A stretch of 64,000 nt of DNA from Rana temporaria (taxonomy: Eukaryota > Chordata > Amphibia > Anura > Ranidae), in contig NC_053489.1 in the NCBI RefSeq assembly GCF_905171775.1, positions 314,296,022 to 314,360,021 on the forward strand, given 5' to 3'. The notes under the pieces are model-generated. The model did not search any database. It saw only the letters and a list, made by a program, of their open reading frames with translations, and was not told where the DNA came from. Positions 10,230 through 19,959 of the stretch are shown here, piece by piece; the first letter of the stretch is position 1; every line of letters begins with the position of its first letter. A program made the translations under genes and the position numbers.

Positions 10230-10305
10230 GGGAGCACTGCAGACCATAAAGCTCTGAAGAAAGGGGTACGCCCCTGAAACGCGTCAGCTGTAACATTGAC
10301 TGTTG
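10230..10305 (+). ncRNA. Hammerhead-ribozyme-like fold (Penelope type)
   Basis: All core strands are present in order: CTGAAGA (10254-10260, matching CUGANGA), a stem II hairpin AGGGG-TACG-CCCCT (10262-10275), GAAA (10276-10279), then CGCGTC (10280-10285) giving the A-U pair and the UC cleavage site. Stem I starts with AGCT (10250-10253) pairing AGCT (10286-10289). Stem III would be the self-complementary ACGCGT, typical of minimal Penelope hammerheads that act as dimers. One extra A at 10261 between the core and stem II is a defect that could reduce activity. Confidence 0.65.
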
Positions 10306-10480
10306 GTTCAAACGAATACCGTGTTCCACTGATGTTGCTGGATATCTGCTGCACTATTTTTAAAGCCTGATTTTAACTCCAATTTTGTGAGTATAACCAT
10401 TGATTTTAATATTTGAATAAATTCATTTTATCAGTATCACACTAGGTCGGTGCGCCCTCCGCTCTTTTTTTTCTCTTGCA

Positions 10481-12507
10481 TAATTTAGTACCATACCAAG
10501 GATTTGGGGTGCCATTCAGAATTAATAACACATTGTAACGCATGCACAGTGTTGAATGCATTTTACATTATGTTAATACAATTCAAATACTAACCTAGCA
10601 TGTGGCCTGGACCTGGTGGAGGCGTTTAGGCCTCCTTCAATTTCTAAGTTGACCACGATTAGCATAAACATTTTCTTGTTTATGAAACCTTTTAGACTAG
10701 CTTCCTAAAGTAGCATTCATTCACAGCAACATGTCACCTACAAATAGGAGCTCTTATATTCACTGCATGGCTTATGTAACTAAGCTTTTTTCCATTAGTT
10801 CGAGATTTTTGCACCTAGTCAAAATGCATGTCACTAGCTGTGCAAGCAAATGGAAAAATGAGATGCCACAAATCATAATAGAAGAAAAAAACATCAAAGG
10901 TAACTGGTGACAAAATATTGTTTGAACTCATGGCATTTACTGCTTAAGTTTCATTTAGTTAAATAGCACCATTTGCTCTAGGAACAAGGTTTACACGTTG
11001 GTAATAAATGTTCTATCCTTTTTCACAAAGATATCAACCAAAATACATTTATTTTCTGCCTTGTTGATACTGTACTGTGATCTAGGCACTTTATTATTTT
11101 TGAAACATTCTCAGGTGTTCTAATACTATGGGAAGAAAGAGCCTTATTCAGAAGACTTCCCTGTCCTAATCCTTTCAATGAAAAAACACACGTTGATCTA
11201 TTTTGTAAATCTGCGGCGGGACATATGAATTGTTAAGTAGTGTTTGCTTAAAAGTAAGGCCCCAGTGACAACCACTCAATGGCTGGATTATGATGTCACA
11301 TCGGTAATTAGATTGTAAACATGGGATAGAGTAGAAAAGAAGACATGAAAAGAAACTGCAAATGCTGTTGCTAGGCGACAAGGAATACAGTGTGTAACTT
11401 AAAACCCCAAATTCTCCTGCACAGATGTCTCTCTTGCTCTCGTGCCAATAAGCGTTTCAGTTTCAATTTATTTGGTTTTATTTGGCCACTTAGCAGAGCT
11501 GATTGTTAACAATAAGCAAGCAATCAAAATTTCACTTATATCATGATTGATTTCTACAACCCTTTTTTTTATGGCCGATGTTTGTTATATTACTGCAGTT
11601 GGGAAAGTCATTTTGTTCCCATCGTGGTGAAGTGATGGTCTCACTTTCCCCTGCTTTAAGTATTTAAAACCAGTGATTTATGGCTCTGCCTCTTAACATT
11701 CCTCCAACAAGTATTTTATACCTGCACAGCTGATGTATTTCAAACTAACACTAATGTGGAACTACACAAGTGTCTATGCAAACACACATCCTCGCACCAT
11801 GTTAAATCTATTCCTTTTCCCTGAAGTTTAATGAAAGCAAAATATAAAATAGGGTGGTCTCATAGAAGATTAGCTGAATCTGGATTGTATTAAGTCAAGT
11901 ATTGGTACATGCTGATGTATTTTCCATGATTTGATTTTCAGGATCTGTTACAAGATGCAGGCACTGTGCTGTTTCTGGTACAATTTGTGCTAACCCAGAA
12001 TACGTTTCATTTGCTTAAATTGACGTGTTTAACTTAATATAGATAGCGTCTCATTTGGCTTTAACTCCGTAGACCTGATTATGTATTACATAAACTGACG
12101 TCATCACTGCAGGTCTTGGTTGCGTTACAAAGCACTAGAAATATATTGTGCTATCGTATGACTCTTTGTATGACATTTGAGACACATGAATACATTTCAT
12201 TCTAAACAGCAAAAGGTGGAAGCAATCAGGGAGCTACTAATTACTGCACCTGTGCTAGAATCTGGAAAATTCACTTGGTTCTCCTAAATCCTATAGTTCT
12301 GTAGCCCCTTTTACACCAGCAGACTGATCACGTCTAATAAATAATAAAATACTGCACTCCTCCCAAAGTGTGTGTCTACAGTGGCTGCCAACACAACAAC
12401 GGATTATGTAACAAAATATAAAAACAAAATGCAGCGCCACTATAGGCAAGACAAAAGAAATCCCAATGTGATAGGAATTTGTGGTAAGGTGAAACAATAT
12501 CACAAAA
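10481..12507. other. Longest repeat-poor stretch; no gene recognised
   Basis: Mixed-composition sequence without paired termini, minisatellites or family motifs. Reading frames are short and unrelated to anything I recognise. This is the best place in the window to look for conserved host noncoding DNA. Confidence 0.5.
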
Positions 12508-12510
12508 TAA

Positions 12511-12781
12511 GGCCCCGTACACACGTTCGAGGAACTCGACGTGCCAAACACATCGAGTTCCTCGTCGAGTTCTGTGTTGAAGCCGCCGAAGATCTCGGCG
12601 GGCCAACTTTCCTCATTGAACAACGAGGAAATAGAGAACATGTTCTCTATTTGGCCCGATGAGTTCCTCGTCGGCTTCCTCGCTGAAAAGTGTACACACG
12701 ACCGAGTTTCTCGGCAGAATCCAGCTCCGATCGAGTTTCTGGCTGAATTCTGCCGAGAAACTCGGTCGTGTGTATGGGGCC
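12511..12781. mobile_element. Harbinger MITE, 271 bp, GGCCCCGTACACACG family
   Basis: Exact TAA duplication at 12508-12510 and 12782-12784. Terminal inverted repeats GGCCCCGTACACACG and CGTGTGTATGGGGCC. The interior is strongly palindromic around CTCGGCAGAATTC and GAACATGTTCTC. The same family, in opposite orientation, is at 32413-32681, and a relative is at 41583-41851. Confidence 0.9.
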
Positions 12782-12784
12782 TAA

Positions 12785-13585
12785 AGGTGACGTAAAATCA
12801 CAAAAACAATATATCCAATATGTAACATATTAATCTCATTAGAATTAAATAGTGCAAGTGTCCATAAGACAAAAAAAAATAAACTGTCCAGAGAAATGAT
12901 GGTATAAAAAACATCAGATTTTTGCATGGAGAATAAGAAATGGTTCCTTCAACATCAATGTAGGTCATTCACACCCAGGAGTATATTCACCATCCGATCA
13001 AAGGGGGTACTCTTACCGGATCTGGTGGACCCAACTCACCATACGGCGGTGGATCCAACGAGCATAGACAATCAAACGATTGATCAGATCAAATCTGCTT
13101 CCGAACTCCTTGCTTTGCGACAGAGTGAAGATCTTTTGCGATGAATCGATTGACTTGATAGAACAAAGCAATATTCAACCTTAACTGAACATAGTGAGTT
13201 CAAGGCATAGGGGTAAAAAAAGGAAAAGAAGTAACACCTCCTCACAGTGTAAAAAAGTTTAAAAATGTATTCCATAAAAAATTCCATAAACAGGATATGA
13301 CTCCAATGGAAAAAAACATCCACAAAATAAAACTTGAACAGTGTTGAAGTGGTCTGCCTGCCAGTTTTTCAGGCAGACCCAATCGGACCACCTATTGTTC
13401 TCAATGGAGCTGCGGTTGTCAGCAGACATGTCCCTTATCACCTGTTGGCATCCGATTCACTCCACTAAAAACTGACAGGGATACATACAGAATCCGTCCT
13501 GCTGATCACATGACAGTTGGATGGAAATGTACATGCAGTCCATTTCCAACCGACCATCCCATAGAACAGCGGACATCAACTCTAT
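12785..13585. other. No gene seen
   Basis: Unassigned sequence. 13340-13490 contains a small inverted phrase (GGTCTGCCTGCCAGTTTTTC and AGGCAGACC) but no defined element. Confidence 0.4.
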
Positions 13586-13956
13586 CCTCAGGGCCCACTA
13601 ACAGGCCAGGTTTGCAAGATAACTGAAATACATCACAGGTGATATAATTTGCTGCTCAGTGATTACAGTATTCTAGTCTCCATCTCTCCAAGGTAATACA
13701 GGCATATCCCACTTTTATGTACACAATGGGGTTTATTTACTAAAGCTGGAAAACACAAAATCTGCATAGAAACCAATGAGCTTCTAACCCCAGCTTGTTG
13801 AATTAAGCTTTCGTAATAAAACCTGGAAGCTCATTGGTTTTTATGCAGAAGTGAGCCTGATGTTGCGCTTTCCAGCTTTAGTAAATAAACCCTATTGTGT
13901 ACTTAAAAGTGGGGTATGCCTGTACATAAAACCTGGCCTGTTAGTGGGCCCTGAGG
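13586..13956. repeat. Nested pair of foldback elements
   Basis: The outer arms are CCTCAGGGCCCACTAACAGG at 13586 and its reverse complement ending at 13956. Inside, 13699-13924 is a second inverted repeat with arms starting AGGCATATCCCACTTTTATG and including GTTTATTTACTAAAGCTGGA. A single arm of the inner family recurs at 52763-52845. The inner element has evidently inserted within the outer one. Confidence 0.75.
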
Positions 13957-14353
13957 ACAGGGTTGATGACCACTACCATAGAGAATAGCAGACCGTGTCT
14001 GCGTCTGCTCTCCATAGTGGAGCAGACATGGACCTGTCATCAGCCTGCTCAGTGGGGATTAGGGATGAGCTTCGTGTTCAAGTGGAACCCATGTTCGACT
14101 CGAACATCGTATGTTCGACCGTTCGCCGAAATACGAACGTTCCTGGCCGTTTGCACCAAATTCGAGTGGCGCGTCACGGCCCATAATTCACTGCGGCATC
14201 GCAGTGCATTGCTGGCTGATGATTGGCCAAGCATGCACTATGAGCCGCATGCTTGACCAATCCCAGCGCGCAAAAAACGGAGAGCCATAATTGGCCAAAG
14301 CCAGGGTGGCTTTGGCCAATTATGGCTCAGGGGGTTTAGTACACGCCCCACAC

Positions 14354-14361
14354 TATAAAAG
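14354..14361 (+). promoter_or_regulatory. TATA box of the hAT relic
   Basis: TATAAAAG preceded within 150 bp by paired ATTGGCC motifs, including the palindromic arms GGCCAAAGCCAGG / CTTTGGCCAATTATGGCTC. Transcription would start near 14385 and run through the tandem array. Confidence 0.6.
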
Positions 14362-14579
14362 GCCGCCTGCAGGTCGGCCTTGTGTAGTGTGTTGCGGCGG
14401 TGGTTAGAGAGAGAGAGAGTGTCATTTTTCCTAGGTAGATAGAGCAGGCAGGCTAGTCAGTTAAAGTTAGAGTGTAGAGGATATATATGCATCCCAGGTG
14501 TTGTACATATATTTATACACTGTATAGTTTAGCTAGATTAGCTATTCCTAATTTACTGGCAGGCAGGTGATTGTGCTAG

Positions 14580-16295
14580 CTGCAGTATTCTCATGTGGTG
14601 TATTGCCTGTGTCCTCTGCAGTGTGCACCATAAAGCTATGTGGTGTGTGTACTGCCTGTGTCCTCTGTAGTTTGCACCTAAAGCTACTTGGTGTGTACTG
14701 CCCGTGTCCTCTGTAGTTTGCACCTAAAGCTACTTGGTGTGTACTGCCTTTATCCTCTGCAGTTTGCACCTAAAGCTACTTGGTGTGTACTGCCCGTGTC
14801 CTCTGTAGTTTGCACCTAAAGCTACTTGGTGTGTACTGCCCGTGTCCTCTGCAGTTTGCACCTAAAGCTATGCAGTGTGTGTACTGCCTTTGTCCTCTGC
14901 AGTTTGCATCTAAAGCTACTTGGTGTGTACTGCCCGTGTCCTTTGTAGTTTGCACCTAAAGCTACTTGGTGTGTACTTCCTGTGTCCTCTGTAGTTTGCA
15001 CCTAAAGCTACTTGGTGTGTACTGCCCGTGTCCACTGCAGTTTGCACCTAAAGCTATGTAGTGTGTGTACTGCATTTGTCCTCTGCAGTTTGCACCTAAA
15101 GCTACTTGGTGTGTACTGCCCGTGTCCTTTGTAGTTTGCACCTAAAGCTACGTAGTGTGTACTGCCCGTGTCCTATGCAGTGTGCACCATAAAGCTACGT
15201 GGTGTGTACTGCCTTTGTCCTCTGCAGTTTGCACCTAAAGCTACTTGGTGTGTACTGCCCGTGTCCTCTGTAGTTTGCACCTAAAGCTACTTGGTGTGTA
15301 CTGCCCGTGTCCTCTGCAGTTTGCACCTAAAACTACGTAGTGTGTGTACTGCCTTTGTCCTCTGCAGTTTGCACCCAAAGCTACTTGGTGTGTACTGCCC
15401 GTGTCCTCTGTAGTTTGCACCTGAAGCTACTTGGTGTGTACTGCCCGTGTCATCTGTAGTTTGCACCTAAAGCTACATAGTGTGTACTGCCCGTGTCCTC
15501 TGCAGTGTGCACCATAAAGCTACATGGTGTGTACTGCCTTTGTCCTCTGCAGTTTGCACCTAAAGCTACTTGGTGTGTACTGCCCGTGTCCTCTGCAGTT
15601 TGCACCTAAAGCTACTTGGTGTGTACTGCCCGTGTCCTCTGCAGTTTGCACCTAAAGCTACGTAGTGTGTACTGCCCGTGTCCTCTGCAGTGTGCACCAT
15701 AAAGCTACGTGGTGTGTAGTGCCTTTGTCCTCTGCAGTTTGCACCTAAAGCTACTTGGTGTGTACTGCCCGTGTCCTCTGTAGTTTGCACCTAAAGCTAC
15801 TTGGTGTGTACTGCCCGTGTCCTCTGCAGTGTGCACCATAAAGCTACATGGTGTGTACTGCCTTTGTCCTCTGCAGTTTGCACCTAAAGCTACTTGGTGT
15901 GTACTGCCCGTGTCCTCTGTAGTTTGCACCTAAAGCTACTTGGTGTGTACTGCCCATGTCCTCTGCAGTTTGCACCTAAAGCTACGTAGTGTGTGTACTG
16001 CCTTTGTCCTCTGTAGTTTGCACCTAAAGCTACTTGGTGTGTACTGGCCGTGTCCTCTGTAGTTTGCACCTAAAGCTACTTGGTGTGTACTGCCCGTGTC
16101 ATCTGTAGTTTGCACCTAAAGCTACGTAGTGTGTACTGCCCGTGTCCTCTGCAGTGTGCACCATAAAGCTACGTGGTGTGTACTGCCTTTATCCTCTGCA
16201 GTTTGCACCTAAAGCTACTTGGTGTGTACTGCCCGTGTCCTCTGCAGTTTGCACCTAAAGCTACGAGGTGTGTGTACTGCCTTTGTCCTCTGCAG
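14580..16295. repeat. 46-bp minisatellite array, about 37 units, higher-order pattern
   Basis: Unit: GTTTGCACCTAAAGCTACTT then GGTGTGTACTGCCCGTGTCCTCTGTA. At least three subtypes recur: TTTGCACCTAAAGCTACTTGG, TGTGCACCATAAAGCTACGTGG, and CTACGTAGTGTGTGTACTGCC. Blocks of several units repeat as larger modules, for example around 15180-15500 and 15690-16000, so the array has higher-order structure. Open frames inside it, on either strand, simply follow the repeat and are not genes. Confidence 0.92.
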
Positions 16296-16948
16296 GCCAT
16301 TAGTATGTCTGGAAGGACAACAAGGAGAGGCTGAGAGTCACGAGGGCAAGCAGGCTCTGCGTCTAGAGGCAACAGTGCTGGTCGTGGACACGGTGCATCC
16401 TCATCAGCACATGGCTGTTGGACACGCTCGTCCTTGTAGAGTGGAAGACCAAGCTGTCCTCATCCTCTCTCACCCAGGCTCAGGGTACTTTGTCTGGCAA
16501 AGCAGCTGCCAAGGCGTTCTCTTCCCTCTGCTCAATGGCATCAGTCACTCCTTCCCTAGCCCCACTATGTCCTCCTGAGGAGTCCCCGAACTGTTACACC
16601 ACAGTGTTGGGTACATTCTGCATGAGGATGTGCAGTGTTTTGAAGGCTCCAATGATGGTACACAGCTAGAGGAAGGCAGTAACGTGATCCCAGAGAGAGG
16701 GGGTGCCCAAGAAGGACAGCAATCTGTCAGTCATGTTCCCCCAGCTGCAGCATACTGCCAGGTTTTCTACAGTGATGAGGAGGGAGGGGATGATGGGGTC
16801 ACTGACTCTACGTGGGTGCCTGATAGGAGAGAGGAGGAGGAGGCACAGGCACATCTCCAATAAAGCAGGATGCCCTCCAGGGGCCAGCTTAAGGGCAGCA
16901 CACTGACTGCATCACAACGCAGAGCTACGCATATGCAGGGGCGCTGCT

Positions 16949-17439
16949 GTGTCTCAGCGTTATTCCAAAAGTTCTTTGGTGTGGGCCTTTTTTGAGACGA
17001 GTGCATCAGATCGCACTGCTGCTATTTGCAATATATGTCTCAAGCGTATCTTGCGTGGCCAAAACATCACCCGCTTGGGCACCACATGCTTGACCAGACA
17101 TATGTCGACCTGCCATGCAGTTTGTTGGCAAGCGTACCTCAAAGACCCACACCAAAGAATAAAGCGGACCTCCCCTTGCCCCTTTCAGATGGGATCTCCA
17201 ACCCCACTATACCCTCAGTCCTCTCTGAAGCCTGCACTGATAGGACTGAAGGTGTAGAATTAGGTGTGTCACAGCCTAGTACATGCGGGAAATCTACTAT
17301 CGGTACACCGATGGCAGATTGTACCAGGCAAATTTCCCTGCCCCAGCTGCTGCAGCGCCAAAAGAAGTTCTCTCCCAGCCATCCACATGCCCAGCGGTTG
17401 AATGCTAGCTTAGCTAAATTGCTAGCACTTCAACTTTGA
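16949..17439 (+). pseudogene. hAT/ZBED transposase N-terminus with BED zinc finger, frameshifted
   Basis: The BED finger binds the transposon ends. Here SSLVWAFFETSASDRTAAIC starts the domain, the zinc ligands are CNIC and HMSTCH, and RGQNITRLGTTCLTRH fits the family. The reading then shifts frame near 17150, and in the new frame the post-BED linker continues to QLLQRQKKFSPSHPHAQRLN and LAKLLALQL, matching the conserved helix that leads into the catalytic domain. A stop at 17437 ends it, and the RNase H-like core is absent. It is the complementary half of the transposase part seen at 4900-5475. Confidence 0.82.
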
Positions 17440-17444
17440 GAGGG

Positions 17445-17700
17445 GAATACTTCCCGCAGCACTATTGTGTTCTGCTGTTGGGGAACTTTCCCAGCCAGCA
17501 GAACACAATGATTACTGCTAGCAGCTATAGCCACTGACTGTAATGACATGTAAAAAAATCCAACAACTGGTTGTATCCAAGTCGATCGATGGATTGACTT
17601 GGGTAAAGCCAGCATGCCCATAGATGGATGAAATCTCAACCAGTCCCTGCTGAACTGGCTAAGATTCAATCCATCTATGCCTGGCTTTACATTCTCATAT
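17445..17700. repeat. Fragment of a MITE related to 44138-44452
   Basis: Shares the phrases ATAGATGGAT, CTGCTGAACTGGC, GATTCAATCCATCTATG and CCTGGCTTTA with the element at 44138-44452 and has a short inverted GCAGAACACAAT arm pair (17463 and 17499). Confidence 0.5.
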
Positions 17701-18330
17701 CTCTCTTTAGGTGAAGTGCAGATGTCTGTCAGAATTCCTAAAAAAAATATATATATATATTTTTAGATAATTTTAGGTTTCATTCATGTTGATAAAAGTT
17801 GTGTGGTATATGTTGTGTACAGCTTGTTATCTGACACACATTTTAAAATTGTAAACTATTCTAATTTGATTACTATGTAGGACATGTTGCTTGATCTAAA
17901 ACAGCTGAGCACTGTACTTCCATACAAACATTCCATTAACTTACTCATGGAAAAATACATTAAAAACAATGCATGCAAATTACTTATTCACAAGGGAAAG
18001 AACTAGGTAGTAGAATTATAATAGGTAAAAAAAAAAAAGAAAAAGGAGAACAAAGACATAAAGAGATACTTTAGAACATAGAAAACTGAAACTGCTTTTA
18101 TTCAAACTACAGAAGGGATGAAGGAAGGCTTGTATAACTGATGGCAAAATATACCGACTGTATGACAATTTCAATGTTCTATTACATTTTGTATATTACA
18201 CCAATCAGTGCTTGTGGTCACAAAAAAAGTAATTCAGAAGAAATATACTTACATAAATGGCCTTATTCACTATAAAGTTGTAAGGTAACGTGCAGTATCC
18301 CATAGCAATCATATATTACACTTGTATGAC
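17701..18330. other. No gene seen
   Basis: AT-rich sequence with a TA run at 17746-17761. Confidence 0.5.
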
Positions 18331-18334
18331 TTAA

Positions 18335-18714
18335 AGCGGAGGTCCACCCTAAAAAAACAGAAACACCCGTTGCTAGACAGTCTTCCTAATCTGCCACTTG
18401 CTTCTCCGTGGAGCTCCTTATTTTCTTCCTCCCTCCCATTGTCTCCTGGAAAATGGGGCCCACTGTCTTCTGGGAACGGTGTGTGTCCCAGAAGACAGCT
18501 GGTCATTCACAAAGTGCAGCGCGACTCGCACGTGCGCAGTAGGAAACTGGCAGTAAATCCGCAAGGCTCCACTGCCTGTTTCCCTTAGTTAGGATGGCCT
18601 TGGGGGGCCGGCATCTCAGGCTCCCTGGACAGGTAAGTGTCCTTATTAAAAGTAAGCAGCTACAGTGTTTGTAGCTGCTGACTTTAAAAAAAAAATTGCG
18701 GCTGGAACACCGCT
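18335..18714. mobile_element. TTAA MITE, 380 bp (AGCGGAGGTCCACC family)
   Basis: TTAA at 18331-18334 and 18715-18718. Terminal inverted repeats AGCGGAGGTCCACCC and GGCTGGAACACCGCT. It ends about 90 bp before the Penelope ORF1 start. A diverged piece of its right half (GTCCTTATGTTAAAAGTCAG) occurs at 28740-28795. Confidence 0.85.
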
Positions 18715-18810
18715 TTAAGTACATCTCACTAGCTAAGTATTTTCTGTTGCGTGCCCTTGGTATTAATTTTCCACTATTCACCATTTATTTGGTTGTTTAT
18801 AGTATTCACT

Positions 18811-19959
18811 ATGGATGTCTTCGACTATAGATCCACCCGCTCTTTAAACACTGAGGGTGTTTTTACAGTTACTGGCACCAGTGTAGAAATTAGTGGGGTC
18901 TTCATGAGACTCAAAAATCTCATGACCACCGAAATCCACTTACAATGGGACATAGCCTTCTTGGATCAATACCAAAAAGAGAAGATGGTCCCGAGAGGAT
19001 TAAGGTGGGACATTCACCCACAACAAGGAGACGAAGAGACCCAAACGTGGTCCCGTTATTTTAATGAGGCTGGTCTGAATCTTCTAAATTTCCTTACAGG
19101 GAAAAAGAAGGACAAACTAAAGGCCATAGACGTAGAGATCAAGGCCCTTCGTGAACAACTCCTCCCACATAAAACATCCTCGGATTACATTTCCCTCTCC
19201 TCTAACCTCCAAAGTGTTTTGGAAAAGGAGGAGAGAGACCAACGTCTTAAAAAACAAAAAAAATATATCCGGGATACCAACGATTATAAAGTTGGTTCAG
19301 TCTTTAAATGGCAAAAGAACGAGTCACTTGTGCCATCAATTGAGGTGATCTCGACAGAGATGGACACAACGGCTCCCCAGACTAACGTCTCTAGAGTTTT
19401 GGCTCCTGTTTCCATCCCTCAGGCTCCTCCGCTTAAGAAATCAGACCCTCCCGGCAAGTTTTCCATCCCTAGTAATCACATCAAAGGTCAATCCAGGGGG
19501 AGGGGTGGACGTGGGAAAGGAAGGGGCAGCTACCAAGCTCCCAAAGATCAGGGTTCTGCCTATTACCATAGTAGAGACAGATCCCCTCGAGACTTATACG
19601 CTAGAGATAGATCTCCCCATCAGTCCAACACGAGAGACAGATCCCCCCGTGACTCTTATGATAACCGTGGCAGCGGGTACCATGATCGGTCTTACAGAGA
19701 TCATACCCCGGTATATACCCACAACAGGTTCTCCCCATTGGGGGACTCACGACCCCATGGTGGGTCCAGGGGATACTATCCCTATACTGAGGGGGATCAA
19801 GACTCCTATAATAGGTCGCCCTATTCCTACAATCACCCACATCCTGAACCCTCCCGTGAGGGGGATTTTCCCAGGGTCCGCACGGGCTCCAAAAGGGGCA
19901 TAGAACAAAACGGGGCACCCGAGGGGGGAGGAGGGCAAGGAAAAAGAGGCAGACGGTGA
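18811..19959 (+). CDS. Penelope-like element ORF1 (382 residues)
   Basis: The likely start is the ATG at 18811 (MDVFDYRSTRS, context CACTATGG). An upstream in-frame ATG at 18751 adds 20 hydrophobic residues and is less likely. Residues 1-130 are predicted globular, with a tryptophan-containing segment. Residues about 105-165 look coiled-coil (DKLKAIDVEIKALREQL, EKEERDQRLKKQKKYIRD). The C-terminal third is disordered: an RG-rich box (GQSRGRGGRGKGRG), three RDRSP repeats, and an RKRG-type basic end. That composition suggests nucleic-acid binding, as in other retroelement ORF1 proteins. I do not recognise a named fold. The TGA stop overlaps ORF2. Confidence 0.75.
   Translation: MDVFDYRSTRSLNTEGVFTVTGTSVEISGVFMRLKNLMTTEIHLQWDIAFLDQYQKEKMVPRGLRWDIHPQQGDEETQTWSRYFNEAGLNLLNFLTGKKKDKLKAIDVEIKALREQLLPHKTSSDYISLSSNLQSVLEKEERDQRLKKQKKYIRDTNDYKVGSVFKWQKNESLVPSIEVISTEMDTTAPQTNVSRVLAPVSIPQAPPLKKSDPPGKFSIPSNHIKGQSRGRGGRGKGRGSYQAPKDQGSAYYHSRDRSPRDLYARDRSPHQSNTRDRSPRDSYDNRGSGYHDRSYRDHTPVYTHNRFSPLGDSRPHGGSRGYYPYTEGDQDSYNRSPYSYNHPHPEPSREGDFPRVRTGSKRGIEQNGAPEGGGGQGKRGRR

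Larger units (their letters stand above)
10100..10480 (+). mobile_element. Penelope-like element 3'-end fragment
   Basis: Carries a hammerhead-like core (see 10230-10305), then TTGAATAAATTC and CGGTGCGCCCTCCGCTC ahead of a T run. The same order of hammerhead, AT-rich tail and GCGC...CTTTTTCTT end is seen downstream of the intact Penelope ORF2 (23160-24160). No ORF remains here. A GT/TA microsatellite (10171-10209) precedes it. Confidence 0.5.
13990..17440 (+). mobile_element. hAT/ZBED transposon relic with promoter, leader array and BED ORF
   Basis: Parts in order: AGGGATGAGCTTCG (14060), a family phrase also near 50446 and 61483; a palindromic GC-rich promoter with CCAAT-type motifs and TATAAAAG at 14354-14361; a leader at 14400-14580; a 46-bp tandem array (14580-16295); an ATG-TCT-GGA leader ORF at 16303; and a BED-finger pseudogene (16949-17439). 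The downstream transposase core is missing. Termini and target duplication were not identified. Confidence 0.7.

Noticed and set aside
15566..16372. Minus-strand open frames of 67-74 codons within the 46-bp array
   Set aside because: They encode the repeat itself (RGHGQYTPSSFRCKLQ periodicity); frame openness follows from the unit sequence, not from coding selection.
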